This document shows positions 16,514 through 26,227 of a DNA stretch of 44,552 nt, in pieces; position 1 is the stretch's first letter; each line of letters starts with the position of its first letter. Source of the stretch: an uncultured Fidelibacterota bacterium (lineage in GTDB: Bacteria; Fidelibacterota; Marinisomatia; Marinisomatales; Marinisomataceae). The notes under the pieces were generated by a model. That model saw nothing but the letters and a program-made list of their open reading frames with translations, was not told the DNA's origin and made no database searches. The stretch lies in NCBI GenBank assembly GCA_902624575.1, contig CACNXV010000001.1, positions 1-44,552 on the forward strand. Direction: 5' to 3'. A program made the translations under genes and the position numbers.

Positions 16514-18703
16514 ATGAGAAAAATGGTATTATGCGTAATGTTACTTACAGTAACTTTTGCACAAAATGTTGTTGCTGATTCTGACTCTACTAAACCAATT
16601 GCATTGGATGCAGTAGAAGTACTTGCAAACAACACTAGTATTACCAATGGTATGTTCTTGCGTAACGCAGAACCTAGTGATGTTGTAAGTAAGACTGAAT
16701 TAGAACAATTCAACCACACCGATATTCACCGTATTGTAGGTAGAATTCCTGGTGTATACATTTCTGAAGAAGACGGTTTGGGATTAAGGCCAAATATTGG
16801 CGTTCGTGGAACTGGTTCTTCAAGAATGGAAAAACTAAATGTAATGGAAGATGGTATTTTAATTGCTCCAGCACCATATGCATCTCCAGCGGCGTACTAC
16901 TCACCGACTGCAGGTAGAATGGAAGCTATTGAAGTAAGAAAGGGATCAACTCAGATTAAACACGGTCCTTTTACTACTGGTGGATCATTAAACTACATTT
17001 CAACTCCAATTCCAATGACACAGCATAATTCTGTTTCATTAGATGTTGGTAGTTTTGGTAAAACAGTTTTACACGCTAAATCTGGTAATACTATGGGTAA
17101 ATTTGGCTACCTTGTAGAATTATTTAATGATCAGACTGATGGGTTCAAAGAGCTTGATGGCGGGGGAGACACTGGATACACTAAACTTGACTTTATGACT
17201 AAGTTAAGATATGCGTTCAGTGACGCACATGCTCTTGAGTTAAAATACTCAATGACTGATGAAATCTCAAACGAGACTTATTTAGGTCTTTCAGAGGTAG
17301 ATTACAGTGACAATCCATTAAGAAGATACAGAGCGACTGCATTAGATGAAATGGATGCAGATCATTCTCAAGTTACCTTATCATACGCTGTTAAGTTAGC
17401 TGACAACATGAGTATTGCTGTTGTTGGTTACAGTAATGATTTCGCAAGAAATTGGTACAAACTTAACAAAGTTAATGGCGAAAAGTTAAGCATGATTGCT
17501 AAACCTACAGACGCTGGTTTTGGTGACTTTTATTTATTAATGAATGCACAGGATAGTGCTGATGACGCTTACAGAATTAAAGCAAATAATAGAGAATATT
17601 ATTCATCAGGTATTCAAGCTGTGCTTAACGTACAAACAGACGGTGGACATGACATACAAGCTGGTATGAGAATTCACAGTGACGAAATGGACAGATTCCA
17701 ATGGGAAGATCGTTACGGAATGCAATCAGGTCAATTAGTTATGACTACTGCTGCTACACCAGGTTCTGATTCAAACAGAATTGACTCTGCAGAAGCTTCA
17801 GCATTATTTGTTGAAGATAGATTCAGTGTTGGTGACATGATTGTTACAGCTGGTGCACGTTACGAAGAAATTACAGTAATGAGAGATGACTGGGGTAAAA
17901 CTGATCCAGATAGATCAGAAATACCAACAGATAGAAAACATACTATGACAGTATTAGTACCTGGTTTTTCTGTTGAATATCCTCTTTCAGATACTCAATC
18001 AATTTCATTAGGTATTCATAAAGGATTTGCTCCTCCAGGACCTGGTACTTCAGGTGTTACTGCAGAAGAAGTTGATCCAGAAACAAGTATGAATACTGAA
18101 TTAGGATTTAAAACCAATGAAGGTCTTAATAGCATGGAGTTTACATACTTCATGAACAACTATGATAACTTATTAGGAGCAGATACTGCTGCTGCTGGTA
18201 GTGGTACAGATGCGCTTTACAATGGTGGAGCTGTCGATGTATCAGGATTCGAACTTTATTTAAGAAGAATGCTGATGGACAATGGTTCTGTACAAATGCC
18301 AGTTGAGTTAGCATTGACTAAGACTAATGCAGAGTTCAAAGAAACATTTGAAAGTGATTTCTTTGGTGATGTTTCAAGTGGTGATAAGCTTGCTTACGTA
18401 CCAGAAACATTAATGTCTCTAAATCTTGGTCTAAATGTTGGTAAGACTGAAACTAATATTAGTGTAAAGCATACTTCAGAAATGAGAGCAACACCTGGTT
18501 CTGGTAAAATTGAAGGAACCAATAAAATTGATGCTCAAGTTCTTGTTGATTTAGGCATGAGCTACGCTTTACAAGATAATATTAAGCTAAATGTTGGAAT
18601 CAAGAATCTAATGGACGATGATGGTGTTGTTGGTAGAAGACCTTATGGTGCTAGACCTTCTATGCCACGTAGCTTCTCATTAGGAGTCGATTATACTTTC
18701 TAA
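16514..18703 (+). CDS. TonB-dependent outer-membrane receptor (FecA-like)
   Basis: A 729-aa outer-membrane receptor with a signal peptide cut near VVADSDST. The plug domain shows IALDAVEVLANN, HRIVGRIPGVYISEEDG, RPNIGVRGTGSSRMEKL and MEAIEVRKGSTQIKHGPFTT; the barrel ends with SFSLGVDYTF and a terminal Phe, as expected for BAM-dependent insertion. The plug resembles FecA and other iron(III)-siderophore or dicitrate receptors, but there is no N-terminal signalling (STN) domain, so it is a transporter only. The Shine-Dalgarno is strong (AAGGAGAG, 16502-16509). Codon use looks more regular than in neighbours, suggesting high expression. It is a single-gene unit bounded by two terminators. The ligand is not determinable. 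Confidence 0.93.
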   Translation: MRKMVLCVMLLTVTFAQNVVADSDSTKPIALDAVEVLANNTSITNGMFLRNAEPSDVVSKTELEQFNHTDIHRIVGRIPGVYISEEDGLGLRPNIGVRGTGSSRMEKLNVMEDGILIAPAPYASPAAYYSPTAGRMEAIEVRKGSTQIKHGPFTTGGSLNYISTPIPMTQHNSVSLDVGSFGKTVLHAKSGNTMGKFGYLVELFNDQTDGFKELDGGGDTGYTKLDFMTKLRYAFSDAHALELKYSMTDEISNETYLGLSEVDYSDNPLRRYRATALDEMDADHSQVTLSYAVKLADNMSIAVVGYSNDFARNWYKLNKVNGEKLSMIAKPTDAGFGDFYLLMNAQDSADDAYRIKANNREYYSSGIQAVLNVQTDGGHDIQAGMRIHSDEMDRFQWEDRYGMQSGQLVMTTAATPGSDSNRIDSAEASALFVEDRFSVGDMIVTAGARYEEITVMRDDWGKTDPDRSEIPTDRKHTMTVLVPGFSVEYPLSDTQSISLGIHKGFAPPGPGTSGVTAEEVDPETSMNTELGFKTNEGLNSMEFTYFMNNYDNLLGADTAAAGSGTDALYNGGAVDVSGFELYLRRMLMDNGSVQMPVELALTKTNAEFKETFESDFFGDVSSGDKLAYVPETLMSLNLGLNVGKTETNISVKHTSEMRATPGSGKIEGTNKIDAQVLVDLGMSYALQDNIKLNVGIKNLMDDDGVVGRRPYGARPSMPRSFSLGVDYTF

Positions 18704-18748
18704 GGTTGTCTTCATTGCATTTTACTCTTAGGCCTTAAAAAGTAAAGG

Positions 18749-18786
18749 AACGCCCGATAATCTGTCAATCGGGCGTTTTCTTTTTC
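18749..18786 (+). terminator. Strong Rho-independent terminator after the TonB receptor
   Basis: AACGCCCGAT (18749-18758) and ATCGGGCGTT (18768-18777) are perfectly complementary over 10 bp, with a 9-nt loop and a T-rich tail (TTTTCTTTTTC). The GC-rich stem stands out in this AT-rich window. Confidence 0.93.
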
Positions 18787-18849
18787 TCTCAAAAACTTTT
18801 CAAAAAAAATAGTTTAACTCATATTTTTTATCATTATTATACAACGCAC

Positions 18850-21060
18850 ATGAATAAATATTTATTACTAATTCTTCTCCTTACAAGTCTTTTTTCTCAA
18901 TCAATTAAAGATCTAACTGAAAGACCAGTTCTAAATGCTGTAAAAATAAGCGAAAAAATCACTCTTGACGGCATTTTTGATGAGAAGGTATGGAGTAATG
19001 TGGAAGTTGCATCAAACTTTACTGGTGCAGGTATTTTTGAAGGGAAACCTTCTGATTATGTTACTGAAGCAAAGGTGGCCTATGATGAAAATAATTTATA
19101 TTTAGCCATTACTGCTTATGTTGATAGAGAAGATTTAAGATTATCAGTAACAAGAAGAGATAATGTTGATGGCAGAGATGATAGGGTTTTTATACAAATT
19201 GATGCATTTGACGATGAATCGCTTATATATGGTATTGGAGTTAGTGCAAGTAATGCTCAAATTGACGGTAGAGCTGGTTTTGGTTGGGATCAATCATTAG
19301 ATTTGATTTATGACACAGAAGTCAAAGTCTTTGAAGACAGATATCAAGCAGAATTTTCTATTCCATTTTCAAGTCTTCGATACTCAATTTCTGAAAAACA
19401 AGATTGGAGAATAACCTTTGGAAGAGGATATACGTTAGATGATGAAATAACTAGATATGTTTGGTGGTCTCCTAAGGTTGATGGTATTGAGTGTCAAACA
19501 TGTCAATTAGGATATTTAAAAAATATTTATCCTCCAAAACAAAAAAGAGGAAAACCTAGTTTTATTCCTTCTGTTGTAGCTGGAAATACTGACAATTTTT
19601 CATCAAATGAATCGAACAAATTTGATGAAGCATCAATGTTTATCAAATACCCTATTTCTTCTGTTGATCTTTTCGAGGTAGCTATTAATCCAGATTTCAG
19701 TCAGATAGAATCAGATGATGTTCGAAATGATTTTAATACAGTTAATGCATTGTATTTTCCTGAAAGAAGACCATTTTTTAGTGAAGGTTCAGAATTATTT
19801 AAATTACAATCTGATAGAGGTTTCATTAATCTTTTTTACTCAAGAACAATTAATGATCCTTCGCTTATAGCAAAGTACACAGGAAAAATTGGTAAAACAT
19901 CTTATGGAGTTATATCTGCAAGAGATGAAAGCTCACTGCTTTTGTTGCCATTTGAAGAAACTAGCACAGTTGTTAAAGCTGGTGAAGCAACCAATAATAT
20001 TTTTCGTGTAAAACAGATGTTAAAAAACGGTGGATCCATTGGTGCTATGGTTTCTAGCAGAGACTTTGATTATGGTGGCGATATGTTGACTAGCGGGATA
20101 GATTTTCATTATCATCCTGGATACAATATTCATTTAACAGTGCATGGAGCCATGTCTGTCCACAATGAATCTGATGATCGAGAATATAATCCTGAAAATG
20201 TCGATGGAACTTTTGACAGTGGTAATCATACTAAAGCATTTGATGGCGAAAAAATTAACGGTTCGGCATTAGGTCTTGCAATAATTCAATGGACAAAAAC
20301 AGATAGCAGAGGTTTTGTAGCAAGATTTAGATCACCTGGTTTTAGAACAAGTAATGGATTTGAACAAAATAATAATACAAAATGGATTAAAATTAATAGA
20401 GGAAAAAGTATTTTTCATGATAATCATCCTCGATTACTTAAATCAGATTATAATATCGAGCTCATTCATAAAGAAAACTATGGAGGTCTTGTTAAAAGAC
20501 ATCAAATTGAAATAGAAGGAGATTATGAGTTTAACAATGGATATAAATTTTATTGGGATGTTGAGACTAATAATGAAAATTTTAAAGGCGTTGAATTTAA
20601 GGGTGATAATGAAATAAGGTTTGGTTTCAGTGCTAATCTTAATGCTAAAATGAACATGAGTTCAGGTATAACTCATGGAGGTAGAATCATAAGATATCTG
20701 GATATTCCTGAAATTGGAACTGAAAATAGCTTTTATATTAGGTATGGCTATGATATCACAAATCAAACAGGATTAAATTTTAGTTTTAGCTATGAAGATG
20801 TTAGCGATTATTATTATGGATATATTTTTAAGTCTTCAGTCAATCATGCGTTTACATCCAGGTTATCTCTTAGAACAAAACTACAATATAGTGGATTTTC
20901 AAAAAATTGGTTTATCGAGCCCATGGTTACATATCAGCCTAGCGCCTATAGTGCTTTATATGTAGGTGTAAATGATTTGCTTGAAACTGAAGATGGAATT
21001 TTTTCAAATTTAAGGGAAACTGAAAGACAGTTATTTATTAAATTTCAGTACTTATTTTAA
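18850..21060 (+). CDS. DUF5916 family protein: CBM9-like domain plus outer-membrane barrel
   Basis: A 736-aa exported protein (signal peptide MNKYLLLILLLTSLFSQ). The N-terminus carries a carbohydrate-binding family 9-like domain (ITLDGIFDEKVWSN, then AKVAYDENNLYLAITAYV). The middle has the DUF5916 hallmark NPDFSQIESDDVRNDFN and FPERRPFFSEGSELF. The last 350 residues alternate aromatic strands and end in FIKFQYLF, consistent with a beta barrel. This family is common in Bacteroidota and relatives; the role is unknown but outer-membrane hydrolase-associated or uptake functions have been suggested. The downstream gene starts 4 nt after the stop. Confidence 0.9.
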   Translation: MNKYLLLILLLTSLFSQSIKDLTERPVLNAVKISEKITLDGIFDEKVWSNVEVASNFTGAGIFEGKPSDYVTEAKVAYDENNLYLAITAYVDREDLRLSVTRRDNVDGRDDRVFIQIDAFDDESLIYGIGVSASNAQIDGRAGFGWDQSLDLIYDTEVKVFEDRYQAEFSIPFSSLRYSISEKQDWRITFGRGYTLDDEITRYVWWSPKVDGIECQTCQLGYLKNIYPPKQKRGKPSFIPSVVAGNTDNFSSNESNKFDEASMFIKYPISSVDLFEVAINPDFSQIESDDVRNDFNTVNALYFPERRPFFSEGSELFKLQSDRGFINLFYSRTINDPSLIAKYTGKIGKTSYGVISARDESSLLLLPFEETSTVVKAGEATNNIFRVKQMLKNGGSIGAMVSSRDFDYGGDMLTSGIDFHYHPGYNIHLTVHGAMSVHNESDDREYNPENVDGTFDSGNHTKAFDGEKINGSALGLAIIQWTKTDSRGFVARFRSPGFRTSNGFEQNNNTKWIKINRGKSIFHDNHPRLLKSDYNIELIHKENYGGLVKRHQIEIEGDYEFNNGYKFYWDVETNNENFKGVEFKGDNEIRFGFSANLNAKMNMSSGITHGGRIIRYLDIPEIGTENSFYIRYGYDITNQTGLNFSFSYEDVSDYYYGYIFKSSVNHAFTSRLSLRTKLQYSGFSKNWFIEPMVTYQPSAYSALYVGVNDLLETEDGIFSNLRETERQLFIKFQYLF

Positions 21061-21063
21061 AAA

Positions 21064-21510
21064 ATGAAAAATTTCTCAATCATATTATCATTATTATTTA
21101 TCACAAGTTGCGGAATATCAATTGGAAATAATATTTATAAAAATCCAAAAGAAGAAAAAGTAGAAGGCAGTGTTTATTCTCCTACAAACGGTTCAACAAT
21201 GGTAGCTATAAACTATATACTCCCTCAAAAAGCAGCCGATTTTGAAATGCTTAATAAAACTATAGTGCTTCCTGCAATCAATAAATATGATAGCGAGGTT
21301 TATAAAAGCTTAAAATTTTTAATCCCAGAAGAGCCTAATGCAGATGGAACTCTTACTTTCATGTTTATAGCTAACCCATACCTTCAAGATAAAAACTATG
21401 ATATTTTTGAAATCTTGGTTCAACAGTTTGGTCGTTCTAGAGCTGAAGAGTATTTTGACAGATGGATTAGCTGTTTTGCCTATGAGCAAGAAGTCATTTC
21501 TTTCAGATGA
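21064..21510 (+). CDS. Small lipoprotein of unknown function
   Basis: A 148-aa protein with an N-terminal lipoprotein signal (LLFITSCGIS). I do not recognise the family. It has a short charged linker (KNPKEEKVEG) and a globular part with DFEMLNKTIVLPAINKYD and FGRSRAEEYFDRWISCF, probably mixed alpha/beta. Three nucleotides separate it from the DUF5916 gene, so it is likely co-transcribed, and its stop overlaps a possible ATG of the next frame (21507). Confidence 0.7.
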   Translation: MKNFSIILSLLFITSCGISIGNNIYKNPKEEKVEGSVYSPTNGSTMVAINYILPQKAADFEMLNKTIVLPAINKYDSEVYKSLKFLIPEEPNADGTLTFMFIANPYLQDKNYDIFEILVQQFGRSRAEEYFDRWISCFAYEQEVISFR

Positions 21511-21554
21511 TAAAAACATATCTTTTTGACATCTTCTATATTAAATTTTCTTTG

Positions 21555-22232
21555 ATGAAAAATATAAATGCTTTAATAATTCTTTTACTAGCAACAAGTT
21601 CACTTTTTAGTCAAGATATCCAAGATGCAGATCCAGATGCAAGATTTGGTAGTGATAATCAACAAGAATTATCAAGAATGTCAACGACAAGAAGTAATGA
21701 AGCTATAGTAAATGTTTTTTCAAATGCTATGGTAGCAGATGTATATGTATGGAACGTTCCATGGAAATCAACAGAAAGAACATTTCCAGCATACATCTCT
21801 TTACCTGTTGATAATAAAAAATATACTATCAGTTTATATGCACAATCTGAATTTCAATACATTACTAATGAATTACAAAATTTTGACTTTGAAAACAAAG
21901 ATATAGAAGAATTTGAAAATCTCCAGGACCAATTTGAAAGAATGAAGCTTGGAACAAAAGTTGTTTTTCCAATTCCTGGAGCCAACGAATCTATTTTCCT
22001 AACATATTGCGACTCCGATGACTCAAACTGTGAAGACGGTTTACATTGGTTGGATAAGTTTTACGCCAAGTTCTATGATGCAAAACAAGAACAGATTATG
22101 ATTTCTGATCTTAACGGTGAAAATCTTACTGATGAAGAAAAAGCACTTGTTAGAAGGCATAGAGTTGGTGTTGCTGGCATGGTTGGAATGTTTACTATAG
22201 CAATGTTTATAATCGACAATTCAGCACAGTGA
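21555..22232 (+). CDS. Exported protein of unknown function with C-terminal membrane segment
   Basis: A 225-aa protein if started at ATG 21555, which places a normal signal peptide (MKNINALIILLLATSSLFS) at the N-terminus; the ATG at 21507 would add 16 residues ahead of it. The body includes DADPDARFGSDNQQELSRM and an acidic region around NFDFENKDIEEFENLQDQ. The C-terminus holds a hydrophobic stretch (VGVAGMVGMFTIAMFII) that may anchor it. No family recognised. The stop overlaps the GTG start of thrS by 4 nt, linking envelope and translation genes on one transcript. Confidence 0.7.
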   Translation: MKNINALIILLLATSSLFSQDIQDADPDARFGSDNQQELSRMSTTRSNEAIVNVFSNAMVADVYVWNVPWKSTERTFPAYISLPVDNKKYTISLYAQSEFQYITNELQNFDFENKDIEEFENLQDQFERMKLGTKVVFPIPGANESIFLTYCDSDDSNCEDGLHWLDKFYAKFYDAKQEQIMISDLNGENLTDEEKALVRRHRVGVAGMVGMFTIAMFIIDNSAQ

Positions 22233-24169
22233 GTGATATTTTAATTAATATTAAAGGGATTGGTGAACATTCATTTCGTTCTGGTATAACTCCACTTGAA
22301 ATTAAAAGTGAGGTCAAAGGAATTCAGAAAAATGCAATTATATGCAAAATCAATGATTCTTTAGTTGATTTATCATCAAAAATATCCAAAGATTGCGAAA
22401 TTCAATTTTTAGATGCCCAAAGCAAAGATGGTCACAGCGTTTTATTGCATAGTACCGCGCATTTAATGGCGCAAGCTGTCAAACGACTATATCCCAAAAC
22501 AAAAGTCACTATTGGTCCATATCTAGATAATAGATTTTATTATGATTTCGATGTTGAAACCCCTTTTACAGAGGAGGATTTAAAAGAAATTGAAAAAGAG
22601 ATGCAAAAAATCTCAGATGAAAACCTAGATATTTCTCATGAAGTTAAGTCAAGAAAAGAAGCTCTAGATTTTTTTGAAAAAATCAGCGAGTCATATAAAG
22701 TTGAAATAATAAATGATATAGACAAAGATGAACTGTTAAAAGTGTATTCTCAGGGTGAATTTTCTGATTTATGTAGAGGGCCTCATGTTCCTTCAACAGG
22801 AGATATAAAGCATTTCAAATTATTATCATCCTCAGCCGCTTATTGGAGAGGAGATGAAAAAAATCAAACACTTCAAAGAGTGTATGGTACATCTTTTCAA
22901 AACCCAAAAGATTTAAAAAAATACTTGAATCAGCTTGAGGAACAGAAAAAAAGAGATCATCGTAAAATAGGTAAAGAATTAGATTTATATTTTTATGATG
23001 AAGAGATTGGACCTGGTTTACCTTTGTGGACACCAAACGGTGCCGTAATGATTGATGAATTAGAAGCTTTAGCAAAAGAAAAGGAAGATAAAGTAGGTTA
23101 TTTAAGAGTTAAGACACCACATTTAACCAAAGGATTGCTCTATGAAAAGTCTGGTCATTTAGAGCATTATATTTCAAGTATGTACCCCGCTATGGATGTA
23201 GATGGTACAGATTACTACATGAAACCCATGAATTGTCCTCATCATCACAAAATTTTTGCAAATACACCAAAAAGTTATCGTGATCTTCCTTACAGGCTTT
23301 CAGAATATGGTACTTGTTATCGTTATGAAAAATCTGGTGAGTTATTTGGGCTAATGCGTGTACGAAGCATGCAAATGAATGATGCACACATATATTGTAG
23401 CGAAGATCAGTTTAAAGACGAATTTATTGGTGTTTGCAATCTTTACATGGAATATTTTAAAATTTTTGGAATAGATAAGTATGAGATGAGACTTAGTTTG
23501 CATGATCCTAAAGGATTAGGAGATAAATTTATTAATAACTCAGAACTGTGGTTAAAAACTGAGGAAGATGTTAGAAACGCCTTGAAGGATGCAAAATTAA
23601 AATTTGTCGAATCTGTTGGTGACGCTGCTTTTTATGGACCAAAAATTGATGTTCAAGTTTGGAGTTCTATAGGTAGAGAATTTACACTTGCTACAAATCA
23701 GGTAGATTTTGCTGTTCCTGAACGATTTGATTTACATTATACAGATACAGACGGTTCAGCTAAAACACCACTTTGTATACATAGAGCACCCCTTGGTACT
23801 CATGAAAGATTCATTGGATTTTTAATTGAGCATTTTGGAGGTAATTTTCCTCTTTGGTTAGCACCAAAACAAGTTATAATTCTACCAGTTTCAGACAAAT
23901 ATAATGATTATGCTGAAAAAATAAATAATCATCTTAAAGCCGAAGGAGTAAGATCAAGTTTGGATGATAGATCTGAAAAAATTGGTTCTAAAATTAGAGA
24001 TGCAGAATTACAAAAAATTAATATTATGGTCATAGTCGGGGAAAAAGAAGTTGATAGCAATACCTTGACTATTAGAAGAAGATTTATCAAAGAGCAAGAA
24101 GTTCTTTCGTTGGAACAATTTACCAGCTCAATTAAAATAGAAATAAAAGAAAGGAGAGTTTCGAATTAA
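22229..24169 (+). CDS. thrS: Threonine--tRNA ligase
   Basis: A 646-aa class II aminoacyl-tRNA synthetase that charges tRNA(Thr). Domain order: TGS (1-60), editing domain (HSTAHLMAQAV with the HxxxH pair; CRGPHVPST), catalytic core (GLPLWTPNG; MNCPHHHKIF with zinc Cys and His; RSMQMNDAHIYC; IHRAPLGTHERFIGFLIEH) and the C-terminal anticodon-binding domain (PVSDKYNDYAEKI; DDRSEKIGSKIRDAEL). Length matches E. coli ThrS (642 aa). The start is GTG, overlapping the preceding stop by 4 nt (GTGA). It opens the thrS-infC-rpmI-rplT-pheST block; infC follows with a 5-nt overlap. Confidence 0.97.
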   Translation: MSDILINIKGIGEHSFRSGITPLEIKSEVKGIQKNAIICKINDSLVDLSSKISKDCEIQFLDAQSKDGHSVLLHSTAHLMAQAVKRLYPKTKVTIGPYLDNRFYYDFDVETPFTEEDLKEIEKEMQKISDENLDISHEVKSRKEALDFFEKISESYKVEIINDIDKDELLKVYSQGEFSDLCRGPHVPSTGDIKHFKLLSSSAAYWRGDEKNQTLQRVYGTSFQNPKDLKKYLNQLEEQKKRDHRKIGKELDLYFYDEEIGPGLPLWTPNGAVMIDELEALAKEKEDKVGYLRVKTPHLTKGLLYEKSGHLEHYISSMYPAMDVDGTDYYMKPMNCPHHHKIFANTPKSYRDLPYRLSEYGTCYRYEKSGELFGLMRVRSMQMNDAHIYCSEDQFKDEFIGVCNLYMEYFKIFGIDKYEMRLSLHDPKGLGDKFINNSELWLKTEEDVRNALKDAKLKFVESVGDAAFYGPKIDVQVWSSIGREFTLATNQVDFAVPERFDLHYTDTDGSAKTPLCIHRAPLGTHERFIGFLIEHFGGNFPLWLAPKQVIILPVSDKYNDYAEKINNHLKAEGVRSSLDDRSEKIGSKIRDAELQKINIMVIVGEKEVDSNTLTIRRRFIKEQEVLSLEQFTSSIKIEIKERRVSN

Positions 24170-24674
24170 AAAACCAAGAATAAGAGTTAATGATAGAATA
24201 TATGCTGACGAAGTGAGGTTGATAAGTCAGAACAAAGAGCAAATTGGAGTAGTTAGTGTAAAAGTTGCATTAGAAAAAGCTCAGGATGCAGGTTTGGATC
24301 TTGTAGAAATATCTCCAAATGCAAAACCTCCAGTTTGTAAAATAATGGATTTTGGTAAGTTTAAATACGAAGAAAAAAAGAAAGCTCAACAAAGCAAAAA
24401 GAAACAACAAACTATTAAGGTAAAAGAATTAAGAATGAGACCTAATATAGGAGATCATGATTTAGAAAATAAATTAAAAATGGGAAAGAAGTTTTTATCA
24501 GAAGGTTGTAAGCTGAAATTAACTTTAATGTATAGAGGTAGAGAGATGTCGAGGCAGGACTTAGGTCAAGAGTTGTTAACCAGAGTAATATCTGATTTAA
24601 GTGAGTATGCAGAAATGGAAAAAGATTCTCCTTTGACTGGAAGAAAAAAATCTATAATATTAGCCCCGAAATAG
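24165..24674 (+). CDS. infC: Translation initiation factor IF-3 (ATT start)
   Basis: A 169-aa factor that keeps ribosomal subunits apart and proofreads initiation codons. N-domain RIRVNDRIYADEVRLI, linker rich in lysine (FGKFKYEEKKKAQQSKKKQ) and C-domain VKELRMRPNIGDHDLENKL...GCKLKLTLMYRGREM are complete. The only ATG/GTG/TTG frame start is GTG 24213, which lies inside the conserved N-domain. The codon at 24165-24167 is ATT, 8 nt after AAGGAG (24151-24156), and gives the expected N-terminus (KKPRIRVND). This mirrors the AUU start of E. coli infC, through which IF-3 represses its own synthesis. The gene overlaps the end of thrS by 5 nt. Confidence 0.93.
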   Translation: MKKPRIRVNDRIYADEVRLISQNKEQIGVVSVKVALEKAQDAGLDLVEISPNAKPPVCKIMDFGKFKYEEKKKAQQSKKKQQTIKVKELRMRPNIGDHDLENKLKMGKKFLSEGCKLKLTLMYRGREMSRQDLGQELLTRVISDLSEYAEMEKDSPLTGRKKSIILAPK

Positions 24675-24682
24675 GAAATATT

Positions 24683-24886
24683 ATGCCAAAACAAAAAACA
24701 AGAAAAAGTGTTTCTAAAAGATTTAAAGTTACTGGTTCAGGTAAGCTGAAACGTAACAAGGCTGGCCATAGTCACATGCTTATTCGTAGAGATAAAGACG
24801 TTAAGCGTGCAGCTAAAAAAGCAACGGTGGTAGCTCCATCTTTTGAGAAAAAAATGAAAAAAATGATGGCGAAAGCAGGTAATTAA
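24683..24886 (+). CDS. rpmI: Large ribosomal subunit protein bL35
   Basis: A 67-aa basic ribosomal protein with the family N-terminus MPKQKTRKSVSKRFKVTGSG and the KLKRNKAGHSHMLIRRDKD core. Gene order infC-rpmI-rplT is conserved in most bacteria. It begins 8 nt after infC and its stop codon abuts the rplT ATG. Long AAA runs are normal for this lysine-rich protein. No L20 leader structure fits in the short gap. Confidence 0.97.
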   Translation: MPKQKTRKSVSKRFKVTGSGKLKRNKAGHSHMLIRRDKDVKRAAKKATVVAPSFEKKMKKMMAKAGN

Positions 24887-25237
24887 ATGCCAAGATCCAA
24901 TAGTTCAGTACCTAGACATAGAAGACACAGAAAAGTTGTTAAGCTTGCAAAAGGTTATTTCGGCGCACGAAGCAGAAATTTTAAAGCGGCAAAAGACGCT
25001 GTAACTAAAGCCGGTCTATACGCTTATAGAGATAGAAGGCAAAAAAAGCGTCAATTCAGAAGACTTTGGATTATTAGAATTAATGCTGCATCAAGATTAA
25101 ATGGTTTATCCTATTCAAATTTCGTACATTTATTGAAGGAGAAAGGGGTCGATTTAGATAGAAAGGTGTTAGCAGATTTAGCTGTTAACAATCCATCTGT
25201 CTTTGAGGACCTTGTAAAATATTTAAAGAAAAAATAG
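24887..25237 (+). CDS. rplT: Large ribosomal subunit protein bL20
   Basis: A 116-aa ribosomal protein needed for early 50S assembly. Family blocks [40 protein letters not shown] and [17 protein letters not shown] are intact and the length is typical (117-119 aa). It starts immediately after the rpmI stop with no intergenic bases and pheS follows after 9 nt. In some bacteria L20 represses this operon; no such leader is visible here. Confidence 0.98.
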   Translation: MPRSNSSVPRHRRHRKVVKLAKGYFGARSRNFKAAKDAVTKAGLYAYRDRRQKKRQFRRLWIIRINAASRLNGLSYSNFVHLLKEKGVDLDRKVLADLAVNNPSVFEDLVKYLKKK

Positions 25238-25246
25238 AAAAATACG

Positions 25247-26227
25247 ATGTCATTAGATAAAACCATTAAAGGATTAGAGACATCATTTTCTAAAGATTTA
25301 TCCAGTAGTAAAACTCCAAAAGAACTTGAAGAATTTCGAATAAAGTATCTCGGCAGAAACGGTCAACTCACATCGTTATTTGAAGAATTTAATAAATTAC
25401 CTGCTGCTGAAAAGCCGCGTTATGGTAAAGAGTTAAATATTTTAAAAAACAAATTAACAGCTCTTTACCAAAAGGCAATAGGAGCCAATGATAATGGTTC
25501 ATCATCAAGTGATATTGATTTTTCATTACCAGGATATAACTTACCCGATGGAAATATCCATCCTCTAGAACAAATTACCTCTGAAATAAAATCTATTTTT
25601 CAATCCATTGGATTTTCAGTGGCTTATGGACCTGAGATTGATGATGATTATCATAATTTTGAAGCACTTAATGTTCCTAAGCATCATCCTGCAAGAGATA
25701 TGCAGGATACATTCTTTATTAATCCAAATACTGTATTAAGAACGCATACTTCGAACGTACAAATTCATTTAATGGAAAATCAGGATCCTCCATTAAGACA
25801 TATCTGTTGCGGTAGAGTTTTTAGAAATGAGGCTGTAAGCTATAAAAGTTTTTGTTTGTTTAATCAAGTTGAAGGTTTGGTTATTAATGAAACATCATCA
25901 TTTGCTGAGATGAAAGGTACTTTAGAGTATTTTGTTCAGGAGATGTTTGGTAAAGATACTAAAATGCGTTTTAGACCAAGCTATTTTCCATTTACCGAGC
26001 CTAGCGCGGAAGTTGATATCTGGAATAGTAAATTAAACCAGTGGATGGAAATTTTAGGATGCGGAATGGTAAATCCAAATGTTCTGTCTAATGTTGGTTA
26101 TGATAATGAAAAATATCAAGGGTTTGCATTTGGTATGGGCATAGAAAGAATTGCTATGATTAAGTATGGCATAAAAGATATAAGATTATTTTATCAAAAT
26201 GATAAACGTTTCTTGGAGCAGTTCTAA
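25247..26227 (+). CDS. pheS: Phenylalanine--tRNA ligase alpha subunit
   Basis: A 326-aa catalytic subunit of the (alpha-beta)2 phenylalanyl-tRNA synthetase. An N-terminal coiled-coil (about 1-90) is followed by the class II core: HPARDMQDTFFI, LRTHTSNVQI, RVFRNEAVS, RPSYFPFTEPSAEVDIW and GFAFGMGIERIAMIKYGI (motif 3). Length equals E. coli PheS (327 aa). The stop shares one base with the pheT ATG (TAATG), ensuring balanced synthesis of the two subunits. Confidence 0.97.
   Translation: MSLDKTIKGLETSFSKDLSSSKTPKELEEFRIKYLGRNGQLTSLFEEFNKLPAAEKPRYGKELNILKNKLTALYQKAIGANDNGSSSSDIDFSLPGYNLPDGNIHPLEQITSEIKSIFQSIGFSVAYGPEIDDDYHNFEALNVPKHHPARDMQDTFFINPNTVLRTHTSNVQIHLMENQDPPLRHICCGRVFRNEAVSYKSFCLFNQVEGLVINETSSFAEMKGTLEYFVQEMFGKDTKMRFRPSYFPFTEPSAEVDIWNSKLNQWMEILGCGMVNPNVLSNVGYDNEKYQGFAFGMGIERIAMIKYGIKDIRLFYQNDKRFLEQF

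Noticed and set aside
24213-24674. infC starting at GTG 24213
   Set aside because: It would cut away the conserved RIRVNDRIYADE segment; ATT 24165 with a well-placed AAGGAG explains the full protein.
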